From Sporolactobacillus laevolacticus DSM 442 (GTDB lineage Bacteria; Bacillota; Bacilli; Bacillales; Sporolactobacillaceae), in assembly GCF_000497245.1 (NCBI RefSeq), contig NZ_AWTC01000013.1, positions 119,085-183,084 of the forward strand: a stretch of DNA of 64,000 nucleotides, written 5' to 3'. Each line of letters opens with the position of its first letter. Within the stretch, counting starts at the first letter, position 1. This document shows positions 1 to 7,513 of this stretch, in pieces. A program made the translations under genes and the position numbers. Below the pieces are notes generated by a model. That model was given only the letters and a program-made list of their open reading frames with translations, had not been told where the DNA came from and did not search any database.

Positions 1-160
1 TCAGTTGCTGGCATCAACTGGTGCGACCGCGGGCGATCCGTGAGCCTCCTCAAACAAGCAGTAATCTGCGGGGTCTCACTTGGCTCGCGATTCCCGCAGG
101 AGTTTCGCACTTACGTGTTTGAACCTAAATCATGGCGAAGTAACGCGGAGCATCCTAGTG
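1..160. repeat. Structured intergenic repeat of a kind widespread in Bacillaceae
   Basis: No convincing reading frame is seen here. A 7-bp perfect stem (CTGCGGG at 66-72 with CCCGCAG at 93-99) encloses a GTCTCAC/GCTCGCG core. Read on the minus strand, the segment has the order CTCCTGCGGGA, GTGAGACCCCGCAG, GAGGAGGCTCAC, which I recall as a very common intergenic repeat in Bacillus-like genomes. That assignment is from memory and not from a search. The element lies beyond the end of the mannitol operon and its left edge may be outside the window. Confidence 0.45.
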
Positions 161-195
161 ACTAAGCCCCAAATTTTATACTTTCTTTTCTTGCA

Positions 196-223
196 AAAAA
201 GCATCCACCAAATGATGGATGCT
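196..223 (-). terminator. Rho-independent terminator of mtlD
   Basis: A 9-bp stem (AAGCATCCA / TGGATGCTT) with a short loop is followed, in minus-strand reading, by a run of T. It lies 15 bases after the mtlD stop codon and closes the mtlA-mtlR-mtlD unit. Confidence 0.88.
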
Positions 224-237
224 TCAATGTGCGCCTC

Positions 238-1389
238 TTATTTTTTCAATAAATGACTTTGTTCATACTGATGCACGGCTTCCTGCGTGATCGGATCATC
301 GGCATCAAGGCCGCTTACGTTCTGCAGGACGGCGAGCACACCTTTTTCCTTTAACTGCTGCTGCAGTTTCACTGCTTCCGCATCTTCGGTAACATCAAAG
401 CGAAGGGCCGCTGCGATCACCTTTGCTAGATGAGCGAAGGACAAGCCAAGCTTCTCAGCTTCTCGCGCTGGTTTTACCAGCCGATCTTCCGGTCCGAGCT
501 TACGAAGCGGCGAACGCCCCACGCGGATCACATCATCGTTCAGTTTCGGATTCTGGAATCGGTGCAAAATTTTTTCGATGTATTGTTCATGGACCTCTGG
601 TTTGAACCCATATTGCTTGATTAGGTAAGCGCCGGTCTCCTCAATTGTTGCTTTCACATCCTGATAGATTTCCGGATCACGAAGCGCTTCATGAATCTTC
701 TCTTTTCCTGCTTGATAACCGAGATAAGCGGTCGTCGCATGACCGGTGTTGACGGTGAACAGCTTTCTTTCGATATAAGGTGCGAGATCCGGCACAATCT
801 GCATACCTTTCACTCCAGGTAGTTGTTGGTCGCTTTCAACGATCCATTCATGATAATCCTCCACAAGCACATCCAGAAGTTCATCATTATGTTGAAGCGG
901 TACGATCCGATCAACCGCAGAGTTCAAGAAATAGACTCTGCCATCCAGCTGACTTACAACAGATTTATCAAGCGCTTTCAAAATTTCTTTTTTTAATAGA
1001 TCCGTCGCGTTAATTTGATTTTCACAGGCGATGACATAGAGTTTCTGATCCGACGTTTTCAGTCGTTCGGCGATCCCCTTTGCGATCAGCGGTGCAATAA
1101 AAGGCAGTACCTTTGGCCCGATCGCTGTCGTCACGTACACAGCCTTGCCAATCGCATCAATGACTTCTTCAGGATTCTTTTTACTATTAATTCCCGACAC
1201 ATTGTGAATGGCAATAGTCTCCTGATTTTCCGCAGCTGTTCTCACCACATAGCTTTTCTTTTCGTTCAGCGCGTCAATGATTGGTTCGGCGATATCCACA
1301 AACGTGACATGGTAGCCGGTTTCCGCGAACAATGCACCGATGAATCCTCTTCCAATGTTTCCTGCACCAAAATGTACGACTTCATTCAT
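238..1389 (-). CDS. mtlD: Mannitol-1-phosphate 5-dehydrogenase
   Basis: Cytosolic NAD-dependent enzyme that oxidises mannitol 1-phosphate, the product of the mannitol PTS, to fructose 6-phosphate. The 383-residue length is normal for the family. The N-terminus has the Rossmann signature HFGAGNIGRGF (about residues 6-16), and the C-terminal half keeps the polyol dehydrogenase core, including KLFTVNTGHATTAYLG near residue 211. A GGACTGAG ribosome-binding site sits just upstream of the ATG. It is the last gene of the mannitol operon, 17 bases after mtlR, and a strong terminator follows. Identification is by family resemblance and operon context, both unambiguous. Confidence 0.97.
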   Translation of the reverse strand: MNEVVHFGAGNIGRGFIGALFAETGYHVTFVDIAEPIIDALNEKKSYVVRTAAENQETIAIHNVSGINSKKNPEEVIDAIGKAVYVTTAIGPKVLPFIAPLIAKGIAERLKTSDQKLYVIACENQINATDLLKKEILKALDKSVVSQLDGRVYFLNSAVDRIVPLQHNDELLDVLVEDYHEWIVESDQQLPGVKGMQIVPDLAPYIERKLFTVNTGHATTAYLGYQAGKEKIHEALRDPEIYQDVKATIEETGAYLIKQYGFKPEVHEQYIEKILHRFQNPKLNDDVIRVGRSPLRKLGPEDRLVKPAREAEKLGLSFAHLAKVIAAALRFDVTEDAEAVKLQQQLKEKGVLAVLQNVSGLDADDPITQEAVHQYEQSHLLKK

Positions 1390-1406
1390 AATTCTCAGTC
1401 CTTTTT

Positions 1407-3500
1407 TTAAAATTTATGAATTAAAAACCGATAAAAAATCGCTTCCAACTTTGCACGAATCATCGCTTCGTTTGCCGAAGCAAAAACAAGTGTACTCTCT
1501 CGATCCTCTACCAGCGCTGAACTGATTGTGCTGATGACTTCCTGTTCAATCGGATGCAGGTTGTCTGGCGCAAGCATTAACAAAAAGTTGCTGACTGGAA
1601 GCTTGCTACCGTCCATCGCTGCCAAGTCAAAAGGCTGATCTGAATGGGCAACTTTAAAGCAAAGGTTTCGCACCGATTGATCACGACAATGAAACAGTGC
1701 CATCGTCGTTCCCGGAATGGCAAGACCTGCCATCTGCTCACGTTCCAACAATTTTTGACAGACCGCCTCGGGATTTGAAATAAGCGATTCGTCATACACA
1801 CACTCTGTCAATTGGCGAACCACAGTCTCCATTCTGTCCGCATGACGGATTGGAATCACTGAGAAATGCTGCATGATTTCCCTGATTGCTGTTTGAGCAT
1901 GGTCAATATCACCCATTAAGCTCCATAGGTTACGGTTCGGAGCTTCTTTACTCTCCTTTTGGGCGGTCACCGGCAACACATTCAGCCCTGTTGCATTCTT
2001 TGACAGTTGTTGCGAGACTTGATGGATCGCCTCAATATCTTCCTTGCTTAAAAGTGGATTGACAAATAAGCAGGGAATGATCTGTTTGGGCAAATGGACC
2101 GTTGACAGGATCACGTCATAATCTTTCAGATTCATCTGTCCCATATCATGAATTGACGCGACAGAGACAGAGTAGAGCTCAGGCATTTCTTTTCTCAGCC
2201 GAGCGGCTAGCATTTTCGATGCGCCGATGCCTGTCGGACAGACAATCAATGCGCGGACAGATCTGCTTTGTTTTCTTTGTTCAAGTGCAGAACCGAAATG
2301 CAGGACAATGTACGCAATCTCATCATCTGGAAAACGGATCTGCCCGAAAACTTGATTTAGGCATTTTTCCGTAATCTCAAACAATATAGGAAATTGATCT
2401 TTGATTTGCTGAGTCAACGGATTGAATGATCGCAAATCTTTTCTAATCCGGAACAGCGAAGGTTCAAGATGTGCCATCAAACCCTGAAAAAGTGAAAAAT
2501 CGCTGGTCAGATCAATGTTCAGCTGCTGTGACACATGCTGAATCAATTTCTTGATCGCTTTACCCGTTATCACTTGATCAAAATAAATAGATTCAGCACT
2601 TTGCAGACGTGACCCTTTTAAAATCGTTGCTAAAAATGCCTTTTCTCGTTCCGGCAGTTCAACAGACAATTGTTCAGTTAGAGTGGCACAGATCTTTTCA
2701 ATAAACGGTAACGCTTCTATTTTTTCGGTGCGCTCAGCATCATGTTCTGAATCAGCGTTCAGCGACCATCCCGATTCATAACGCTGAAGTGCGATACAAA
2801 CTTGAATCATAAAACTGATATAATCACTGTCTGCAAGTTCAGCGTACAGGTTTCCGATGTTCTTTTTCATCGCACGTTCAATCTCAGACAAATAGCGAGC
2901 TTTGAAATAATGAAGAACAAGTTGGCTGTTTTCCAGCACTGAATGATTGATTTGAAAAATAGCAGCAATTAAATCTTCATTGAAGTAGAACAGATAAAAG
3001 TTGCCTAATGCCTTTCTTTTTGAGCGCTCCGTACCGATCATGTTGATACCAACGCCCCGTTTTCGATTGATTGTCAGATTAAAATCTTGAATCCAATCGT
3101 CCAGTTCATCTAAATAGCCGCTAAGCGTTGTGGCTGAAATATTGAGTGCCTTGGCCAATGGGCCCGTCTTCAAGGGTTCACCCGAATGAAACAATTTTAG
3201 AAAAAGGAGCAGTTTTCTTTCCTTAGCAGGTAAATCCACGGGCTCGATTTTGGTTAATTCCTGTGCCAACTTAAAAATTGCCTTATCAGGCCCCTGTATG
3301 TGGAGACTCTTATCTTCACTTTGAATCATGTGTAAACCCAACGGTTCTAAGATCTTCTCTACATTTTTTAAGTCGCGGTGAACCGTACGGACACTGACCT
3401 GAAGATATGTCGCGATGGACAAGGATGAGTGCCTGCCGCTCGTTTTGAGCAGCAGTTCTAGTATGGTTTTTTCACGATTGGTCATGAACATAGGATTCAT
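1407..3500 (-). CDS. mtlR: MtlR-type PRD-containing transcriptional activator of mannitol genes
   Basis: Activator of mannitol genes whose activity is set by PTS phosphorylation. The 697 residues follow the Bacillus MtlR plan: an N-terminal DeoR-like helix-turn-helix (SIATYLQVSVRTVHRDL, about 28-44), a second winged-helix region, two PRD domains with conserved histidines (for example YIVLHFGSAL), an EIIB-Gat-like domain with the phosphorylatable cysteine (VCPTGIGAS) and a C-terminal EIIA-like domain (LAIPGTTMALFHCR). It lies between mtlA and mtlD. The annotated ATG directly abuts a weak GGCGG, so an internal ATG at 3491 is also possible. Its likely target is the inverted repeat at 5802-5836. 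In known MtlR proteins, phosphorylation of PRD2 activates, whereas phosphorylation of the EIIB-like and EIIA-like domains inhibits. Confidence 0.93.
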   Translation of the reverse strand: MNPMFMTNREKTILELLLKTSGRHSSLSIATYLQVSVRTVHRDLKNVEKILEPLGLHMIQSEDKSLHIQGPDKAIFKLAQELTKIEPVDLPAKERKLLLFLKLFHSGEPLKTGPLAKALNISATTLSGYLDELDDWIQDFNLTINRKRGVGINMIGTERSKRKALGNFYLFYFNEDLIAAIFQINHSVLENSQLVLHYFKARYLSEIERAMKKNIGNLYAELADSDYISFMIQVCIALQRYESGWSLNADSEHDAERTEKIEALPFIEKICATLTEQLSVELPEREKAFLATILKGSRLQSAESIYFDQVITGKAIKKLIQHVSQQLNIDLTSDFSLFQGLMAHLEPSLFRIRKDLRSFNPLTQQIKDQFPILFEITEKCLNQVFGQIRFPDDEIAYIVLHFGSALEQRKQSRSVRALIVCPTGIGASKMLAARLRKEMPELYSVSVASIHDMGQMNLKDYDVILSTVHLPKQIIPCLFVNPLLSKEDIEAIHQVSQQLSKNATGLNVLPVTAQKESKEAPNRNLWSLMGDIDHAQTAIREIMQHFSVIPIRHADRMETVVRQLTECVYDESLISNPEAVCQKLLEREQMAGLAIPGTTMALFHCRDQSVRNLCFKVAHSDQPFDLAAMDGSKLPVSNFLLMLAPDNLHPIEQEVISTISSALVEDRESTLVFASANEAMIRAKLEAIFYRFLIHKF

Positions 3501-3555
3501 CCGCCTTTTTTCTTCACCTTAGCACAGGTGTTGAAGGATTACTCAATATTTGGCC

Positions 3556-3706
3556 TAAGAGGAGATTCAAAAAATCCGGAAAAAATTTCTGTCGAATCTC
3601 TACGTCAACTTGTTTCTCCGCTCCTCACGTATTCTTTACATACGCTCCGGTGCTTGAAACGGCGTTTCCTTGACCTTCTCGGCCCTTTTTGTCCTCTTTT
3701 TTGAAC
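3556..3706. repeat. MITE-like dispersed repeat, copy A
   Basis: This is the shortest of three copies (the others are at 38936-39281 and 49227-49388). It fills the mtlA-mtlR gap. It begins TAAGAGGAGATTCAAAAAAT and ends with a near complement (TTTTTTGAAC), and the interior is shared with copy C (CTTGTTTCTCCGCTCCTCAC, CGGCGTTTCCTTGACC). It has no coding capacity. This copy is the most diverged at its ends. Confidence 0.8.
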
Positions 3707-3718
3707 TGTTTCTATATA

Positions 3719-5620
3719 TCAAGCATTTTGAGCGATTGCGCCATTGATCACTGCTTTAATGTCTTGCGCTGATTTTGCCTGCACCAATTTTTCTACATTT
3801 CCAATCTCGGCACAAACAACGGCGATTTTTGAAAGCAGCGCCAAATGGCCGTTATTCTTTCCGGCTATCCCAAAAACAAGCCGTACCTTATTTCCGTCAA
3901 AATCAACACCATCAGGAATCTGAATAATCACGACGCCGGAAGCAAGCACTTCTTTTTTCACATTTTCTGTTCCATGAGGGATCGCAATCTCATTTCCCAT
4001 ATACGTTGACATTTCTTTATCACGCTCAATCATGCCGTCAATATAGGAAGGCAGAACATACCCGCCATCGACCAGTGCCTGACCTGCAAAACGAATCACC
4101 TCTTCTTTGCTGGCAAATGATCGACTGATAAAAATATTCTCGTCTCTCAGCACGCCCTCATCTTCAAATGCTTCTTCACGGTTGCTGTGATCTTCCACTT
4201 CAACCTTCACACTATTTTTCAATTGGTTGATTAAAAGATCATAAGCCGGACTGCTCAGAAAATTGTCGACGGACACATGATAGGCGTTCGGGGCTTTGTC
4301 TCTCGCCCGTGGCGTTAACTCGGATTGTGTAACCACAATCTGTGCATCGCTTGGAATCGAACTTACCGCGATATTGGTGACATCAATAGCTAATCCAGCC
4401 GCCTTAACCTTCTTTCTCAATAATGAAGCACCCATTGCGCTGGAACCCATGCCCGCGTCACAAGCGAAAATGATTTTCTTGATTGCTTTGGGATCGAAAC
4501 TTTGCGCTTCGGTTAGGACACTGGAAATGCGGCTCTGTTTGCCTTTCATGCTCTCCATTTTTCTCGTTGCTTCATCCAGATCCTCATTTCCCGCTTTGTC
4601 AGTTTTAAGAATCAAGCTTGAAATCACGAAAGAAACAGTCAGAGAAACAAGTACATCTGCGATATTCGCTGCAAATCCGCTAAATGATTTTGGCGTCACA
4701 GCTAGCACCGCAAGAATGCTGCCAGGTGATGCAGGTCCGACAAGTCCGCCTTTCAAAGCAACTAACGTGAATACACCACTCATCCCACCAAGAATCGTTG
4801 CTACAAATAAAAACGGTTTCATTAAGATGTATGGAAAATAGATTTCATGAATCCCACCAAAGAAATGGATGATCGCTGCACCTGGTGCTGTTTTCTTGGC
4901 GTTTCCTTTTCCAAAAAAGCAGTAGGCAAGCAGGACGCCCATGCCCGGTCCAGGGTTCGCTTCAAGCAAGAAAAGTACGGATTTGCCATATTGTCTTGCT
5001 TGCTCAATTCCGATTGGTGTCAATACACCATGATTAATCGCGTTATTTAAAAACAGCACTTTGCCGGGTTCAATAAACAGGCTGGCAAGGGGTAGGAGAC
5101 CGGCGTGGACAAGCCATTCCACACCAGACGCCAATCCAGCACTGACCAAATCCACTACTGGACTCACACCTAAAAATGCCCCGATTGATAGTAAAGCACC
5201 AAGAATTCCTGCAGAAAAATTATCGACGAGCATTTCAAATCCCGTTTTTATTTTTCCTTCAATGATTTTATCAAACTTCTTAATCAGATAACCGCCAAGA
5301 GGACCCATGATCATCGCACCAAGGAACATGGGAATATTGGCTCCGATAATGACACCGGAAGTCGCAATCGCTCCAACTAGACCTCCACGGTGGCCATAAA
5401 CAATTTTGCCTCCGGTATACCCTATTAATATGGGTAGCAAATAGGTAACTGTAGGCCCGACAAGTTCTGCCAGTGCCTTATTTGGTAACCACCCGGTTGG
5501 AATGAATAAGGCCGTGATCAGTCCCCATGCGAGGAATGCGCCGATGTTTGGAAGAATCATTGAACTAAGCGCGTTCCCGAACTTTTGTACCTTGAGTTTA
5601 ATACCTGTACCACCTGACAT
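3719..5620 (-). CDS. mtlA: Mannitol PTS permease, fused EIICBA
   Basis: Membrane transporter that imports D-mannitol and phosphorylates it to mannitol 1-phosphate. The 633-residue chain has the order EIIC (about residues 1-340, many membrane segments, GITALF/PNIGAFLAWGL start, LFLNNAINHGV loop), EIIB (about 375-470, phosphocysteine in FACDAGMGSS) and EIIA (about 490-633, phosphohistidine in IAIPHGTE). The full CBA fusion is like E. coli MtlA. Many Bacilli instead encode EIIA separately as MtlF, and no mtlF is present here. It is the first gene of the operon. It is preceded by a CRE-like site, a sigma-A-like promoter and a candidate MtlR operator, so catabolite repression plus MtlR activation is likely. 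A MITE copy separates it from mtlR. Confidence 0.96.
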   Translation of the reverse strand: MSGGTGIKLKVQKFGNALSSMILPNIGAFLAWGLITALFIPTGWLPNKALAELVGPTVTYLLPILIGYTGGKIVYGHRGGLVGAIATSGVIIGANIPMFLGAMIMGPLGGYLIKKFDKIIEGKIKTGFEMLVDNFSAGILGALLSIGAFLGVSPVVDLVSAGLASGVEWLVHAGLLPLASLFIEPGKVLFLNNAINHGVLTPIGIEQARQYGKSVLFLLEANPGPGMGVLLAYCFFGKGNAKKTAPGAAIIHFFGGIHEIYFPYILMKPFLFVATILGGMSGVFTLVALKGGLVGPASPGSILAVLAVTPKSFSGFAANIADVLVSLTVSFVISSLILKTDKAGNEDLDEATRKMESMKGKQSRISSVLTEAQSFDPKAIKKIIFACDAGMGSSAMGASLLRKKVKAAGLAIDVTNIAVSSIPSDAQIVVTQSELTPRARDKAPNAYHVSVDNFLSSPAYDLLINQLKNSVKVEVEDHSNREEAFEDEGVLRDENIFISRSFASKEEVIRFAGQALVDGGYVLPSYIDGMIERDKEMSTYMGNEIAIPHGTENVKKEVLASGVVIIQIPDGVDFDGNKVRLVFGIAGKNNGHLALLSKIAVVCAEIGNVEKLVQAKSAQDIKAVINGAIAQNA

Positions 5621-5710
5621 AATTTCTCCTCCTCTTAAAAATCACTTTCTTCGGTTCGGAACCGTTTTTCTATCTTGAAGGGAAAGATCAAAAAGGACCG
5701 CCTTTTGATT

Positions 5711-5724
5711 AAGCGCTTTCATTT
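5711..5724 (-). promoter_or_regulatory. CRE-like catabolite-responsive element of mtlA
   Basis: The minus strand reads TGAAAGCGCTTAAT, matching the CcpA consensus TGWAANCGNTNWCA except at the last two positions. It lies about 30-45 bases downstream of the inferred start site, a position where CcpA would act as a roadblock. Confidence 0.55.
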
Positions 5725-5760
5725 TAGCGATATCCTTACATCCTTTCGCTCTACATTTTT

Positions 5761-5790
5761 ATTATAGTGACCGTTTGTTCACAAAAACAA
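5761..5790 (-). promoter_or_regulatory. Probable sigma-A promoter of the mtl operon
   Basis: On the minus strand a perfect TATAAT (-10, complement of 5761-5766) lies 18 bases from a poor TTGTTT (-35, 5785-5790). A good -10 with a weak -35 is what is expected for an activator-dependent promoter such as those controlled by MtlR. Confidence 0.55.
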
Positions 5791-5801
5791 CACAAACTAA
5801 A

Positions 5802-5836
5802 TACAGTTTTGCCGCAACTGACGTGACAAAACTGTA
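5802..5836. promoter_or_regulatory. Candidate MtlR operator (inverted repeat)
   Basis: Perfect 10-bp inverted repeat TACAGTTTTG / CAAAACTGTA at 5802-5811 and 5827-5836, separated by 15 bases. It sits just upstream of the weak -35 of the mtlA promoter, centred near -65, a typical activator position. MtlR binding is inferred from location and was not tested. Confidence 0.5.
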
Positions 5837-5877
5837 TCAGATGAATTTTAATGAACTCTTTTTCAGAAACATGCCAT

Positions 5878-6552
5878 TTAGAAACTTTTGATCTCATTCA
5901 ACTCATTTATGTTGATAATATAGGCACCGGGACGAAGCAGCTGCATGAGTCGTTTCATGTACTCTGTTGGCAGTGAGACGCACCCCGCCGTCGGACCGAC
6001 ACCAGAGCAATGCACGAAGAATCCTGATCCTGCATAAGGTATTCGTTCCATATTGTAGTTGATGACAATACCATATCGGTACAGTTCAGGATAATCGGCC
6101 ATATGCTCGCTCGGTTCATTGAAGTGGTCGCCTTCCTGCCATGTGTTGTACTGCGGATCTTCCCCATCCTCTACCCACCATGATTGAGGTGTGATGGCAC
6201 GGTAAGTGAGTGCCGTTCCGGGGTTTTCCGTGCCAAATGCGAAACCGAGCGGATAAGCGCCGTAGGGTGTCGTCTGCAAACCTTCACGTGTCGGTCCAAC
6301 ACCATTTGCCCCAACGAAACCATCTGTGATTAAACGTACCGGCCAATCCTGTTCTGCCTTTTCCAAAAGTGTAATTTTTGCTCGGTTTCCATCAGCGACA
6401 ACGACAACGATCTGTTCCGTTTTCTGCGCAATTTTGGACTTTGAAACCAGCATTGATACCTTTTCTTTAAACGCACATGGTGCGACGTTCTTTTCGAGTT
6501 CGTTATTCACGAGATTTTCCATCCAATCTTGGTGTTTCTGTTTGTCCTTCAT
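5878..6552 (-). CDS. L,D-transpeptidase catalytic-domain (YkuD) protein
   Basis: The 224-residue protein carries a YkuD-type L,D-transpeptidase domain, which exchanges peptide cross-links in peptidoglycan through an active-site cysteine. The signature is HCSGVGPTAGCVSLP near residues 182-196, with the histidine and the catalytic cysteine both present. The upstream part (PYGAYPLGFAFG, PQSWWVEDG) matches the ErfK/YbiS-like fold. There is no obvious signal peptide or membrane anchor, which is unusual for an enzyme acting outside the membrane, so the substrate may not be mature wall. The ribosome-binding site is weak. It is probably a single-gene unit, separated from mtlA by the mtl control region and from the small-gene trio by a terminator. 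Confidence 0.82.
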   Translation of the reverse strand: MKDKQKHQDWMENLVNNELEKNVAPCAFKEKVSMLVSKSKIAQKTEQIVVVVADGNRAKITLLEKAEQDWPVRLITDGFVGANGVGPTREGLQTTPYGAYPLGFAFGTENPGTALTYRAITPQSWWVEDGEDPQYNTWQEGDHFNEPSEHMADYPELYRYGIVINYNMERIPYAGSGFFVHCSGVGPTAGCVSLPTEYMKRLMQLLRPGAYIININELNEIKSF

Positions 6553-6613
6553 TTTATCATGGGAACGGAAGATTAAGTAAACAAATCAATTGAAACTTAG
6601 CGCCAAGTTCATA

Positions 6614-6657
6614 GAAAAAAAGCACCCACCTGCTTCATCGAGAGCAGATGGGATGCT
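6614..6657 (-). terminator. Terminator of the small-gene trio
   Basis: A stem AGCATCCCATCTGCT / AGCAGGTGGGTGCT (with one G-T pair) is followed by seven T in minus-strand reading, right after the YvrJ-family gene. Confidence 0.88.
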
Positions 6658-6663
6658 TTACGG

Positions 6664-6834
6664 TTATGCTTGTTTCTTCAGCGGTTCTTCGATCTGGACG
6701 TCAGATTGATCCAATGGCAGTGTGCGCACCGACTGAATCAATTCATCCAGCTTGCCTTCGATACGATACAAGAGGAAGAAGGTAACAACAGCCGGAAAAC
6801 CCACATCCTTAACCATGGAAAACCATACCTCCAT
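6664..6834 (-). CDS. YvrJ family small membrane protein
   Basis: A 56-residue protein with one hydrophobic segment near the N-terminus (VGFPAVVTFFLLYRIEGKL) followed by a charged tail, the layout of the YvrJ family (unknown function). The reading frame extends 28 codons further upstream, but the ATG at 6834 has the only good ribosome-binding site (GGGAGG, 7 bases upstream). It is the third gene of a compact cluster with DUF2922 and DUF1659 genes, and the three are commonly found together in Bacilli. A terminator follows directly. Confidence 0.8.
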   Translation of the reverse strand: MEVWFSMVKDVGFPAVVTFFLLYRIEGKLDELIQSVRTLPLDQSDVQIEEPLKKQA

Positions 6835-6923
6835 GAGAAAACCTCCCTTCATTACAGATAACATACAAAGGCCGAAGAGAAAGGTTGTCCTCATTCTCTC
6901 CGGCCCGGTTTTAATCAATGCAG

Positions 6924-7142
6924 TTATTCAGCCAATTCAATCGGTGTTGTGTTATTTTCCGAGATCCGAGCCGATTTAATTTGAGTCAATTCACCGCCAG
7001 TGGTCACAAACACATTTTGCGCGATGATGGCACTCATTGCATTCTTAATTGCAGCAGGATCCGCCGGTTCAACCGGGTCATTTAAGGAGAGCGTTACACT
7101 TTTCCCTTCACTGTTCAGAAACACGAGATTCAGTTTTTTCAT
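6924..7142 (-). CDS. DUF2922 family protein
   Basis: A 72-residue acidic soluble protein. It looks like a small beta-rich domain (LNLVFLNSEGKSVTLSLNDP at the start, then an alpha segment AAIKNAMSAII and NVFVTTGGEL) typical of DUF2922. The function is unknown. It has a good AGGAGG upstream of the ATG. It is the middle gene of the DUF1659-DUF2922-YvrJ cluster, with gaps of 36 and 89 bases. Confidence 0.8.
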   Translation of the reverse strand: MKKLNLVFLNSEGKSVTLSLNDPVEPADPAAIKNAMSAIIAQNVFVTTGGELTQIKSARISENNTTPIELAE

Positions 7143-7178
7143 GAATCAGAACCTCCTTTCTACATAATAATTGTTTGA

Positions 7179-7397
7179 TCAGCCGGTAATTTCAGCTGTG
7201 TCGTTGCGCTCAATAGAAAGCAGCGCATGTTTCTGCAACGGGGCCAATTGCTGCGCCACTGCCAGCAGGCCATCGTATGAGGCTGCCGGCTTAATGTTTC
7301 TGAATGATTTTGCGAGCAGAATTTGCTCACCTTTCTCATCCAGGCCGCCATCCAAATTCATGACGAAAACGGATGCTGTGATTGTGCTGTTTGCCAT
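7179..7397 (-). CDS. DUF1659 family protein
   Basis: A 72-residue protein (MANSTITASVFVMNLDGG...) recognised as DUF1659. The function is unknown. An in-frame GTG three codons upstream lies inside the Shine-Dalgarno sequence (AGGAGGTGATC), so the ATG at 7397 is chosen. It is the first gene of the trio. Its ribosome-binding site lies in the 3' arm of a perfect 8-bp hairpin (7406-7430), which suggests translational control. Confidence 0.8.
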   Translation of the reverse strand: MANSTITASVFVMNLDGGLDEKGEQILLAKSFRNIKPAASYDGLLAVAQQLAPLQKHALLSIERNDTAEITG

Positions 7398-7405
7398 CTT
7401 GATCA

Positions 7406-7430
7406 CCTCCTACATCTATTAAGTAGGAGG
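7406..7430 (-). promoter_or_regulatory. Hairpin sequestering the DUF1659 ribosome-binding site
   Basis: In the minus-strand transcript CCTCCTAC pairs perfectly with GTAGGAGG across a 9-base loop. The second arm contains the entire GGAGG of the first gene of the trio, 8 bases before its ATG. It could act as a thermosensor or as a protein- or RNA-controlled switch, or simply as a translational damper. Confidence 0.55.
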
Positions 7431-7463
7431 GTGCATACAAAATGGTGGGTTGGAAGGGTACAT

Positions 7464-7501
7464 AAAAAAATAACCCCAGATGCATGACACACCTTAGGGG
7501 T
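7464..7501 (-). terminator. Terminator of fruK-fruA
   Basis: The bulged stem ACCCC-(TA)-AGGTG / CATCT-GGGGT has a 7-base loop and is followed by T-A-T7 on the minus strand, 12 bases after the fruA stop. Confidence 0.8.
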
Positions 7502-7513
7502 ACATAAGAGCAT

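Noticed and set aside
4296-4841. Long plus-strand reading frames opposite mtlA and other genes
   Set aside because: These are shadow frames on the opposite strand of well-identified genes, without ribosome-binding sites or family resemblance.
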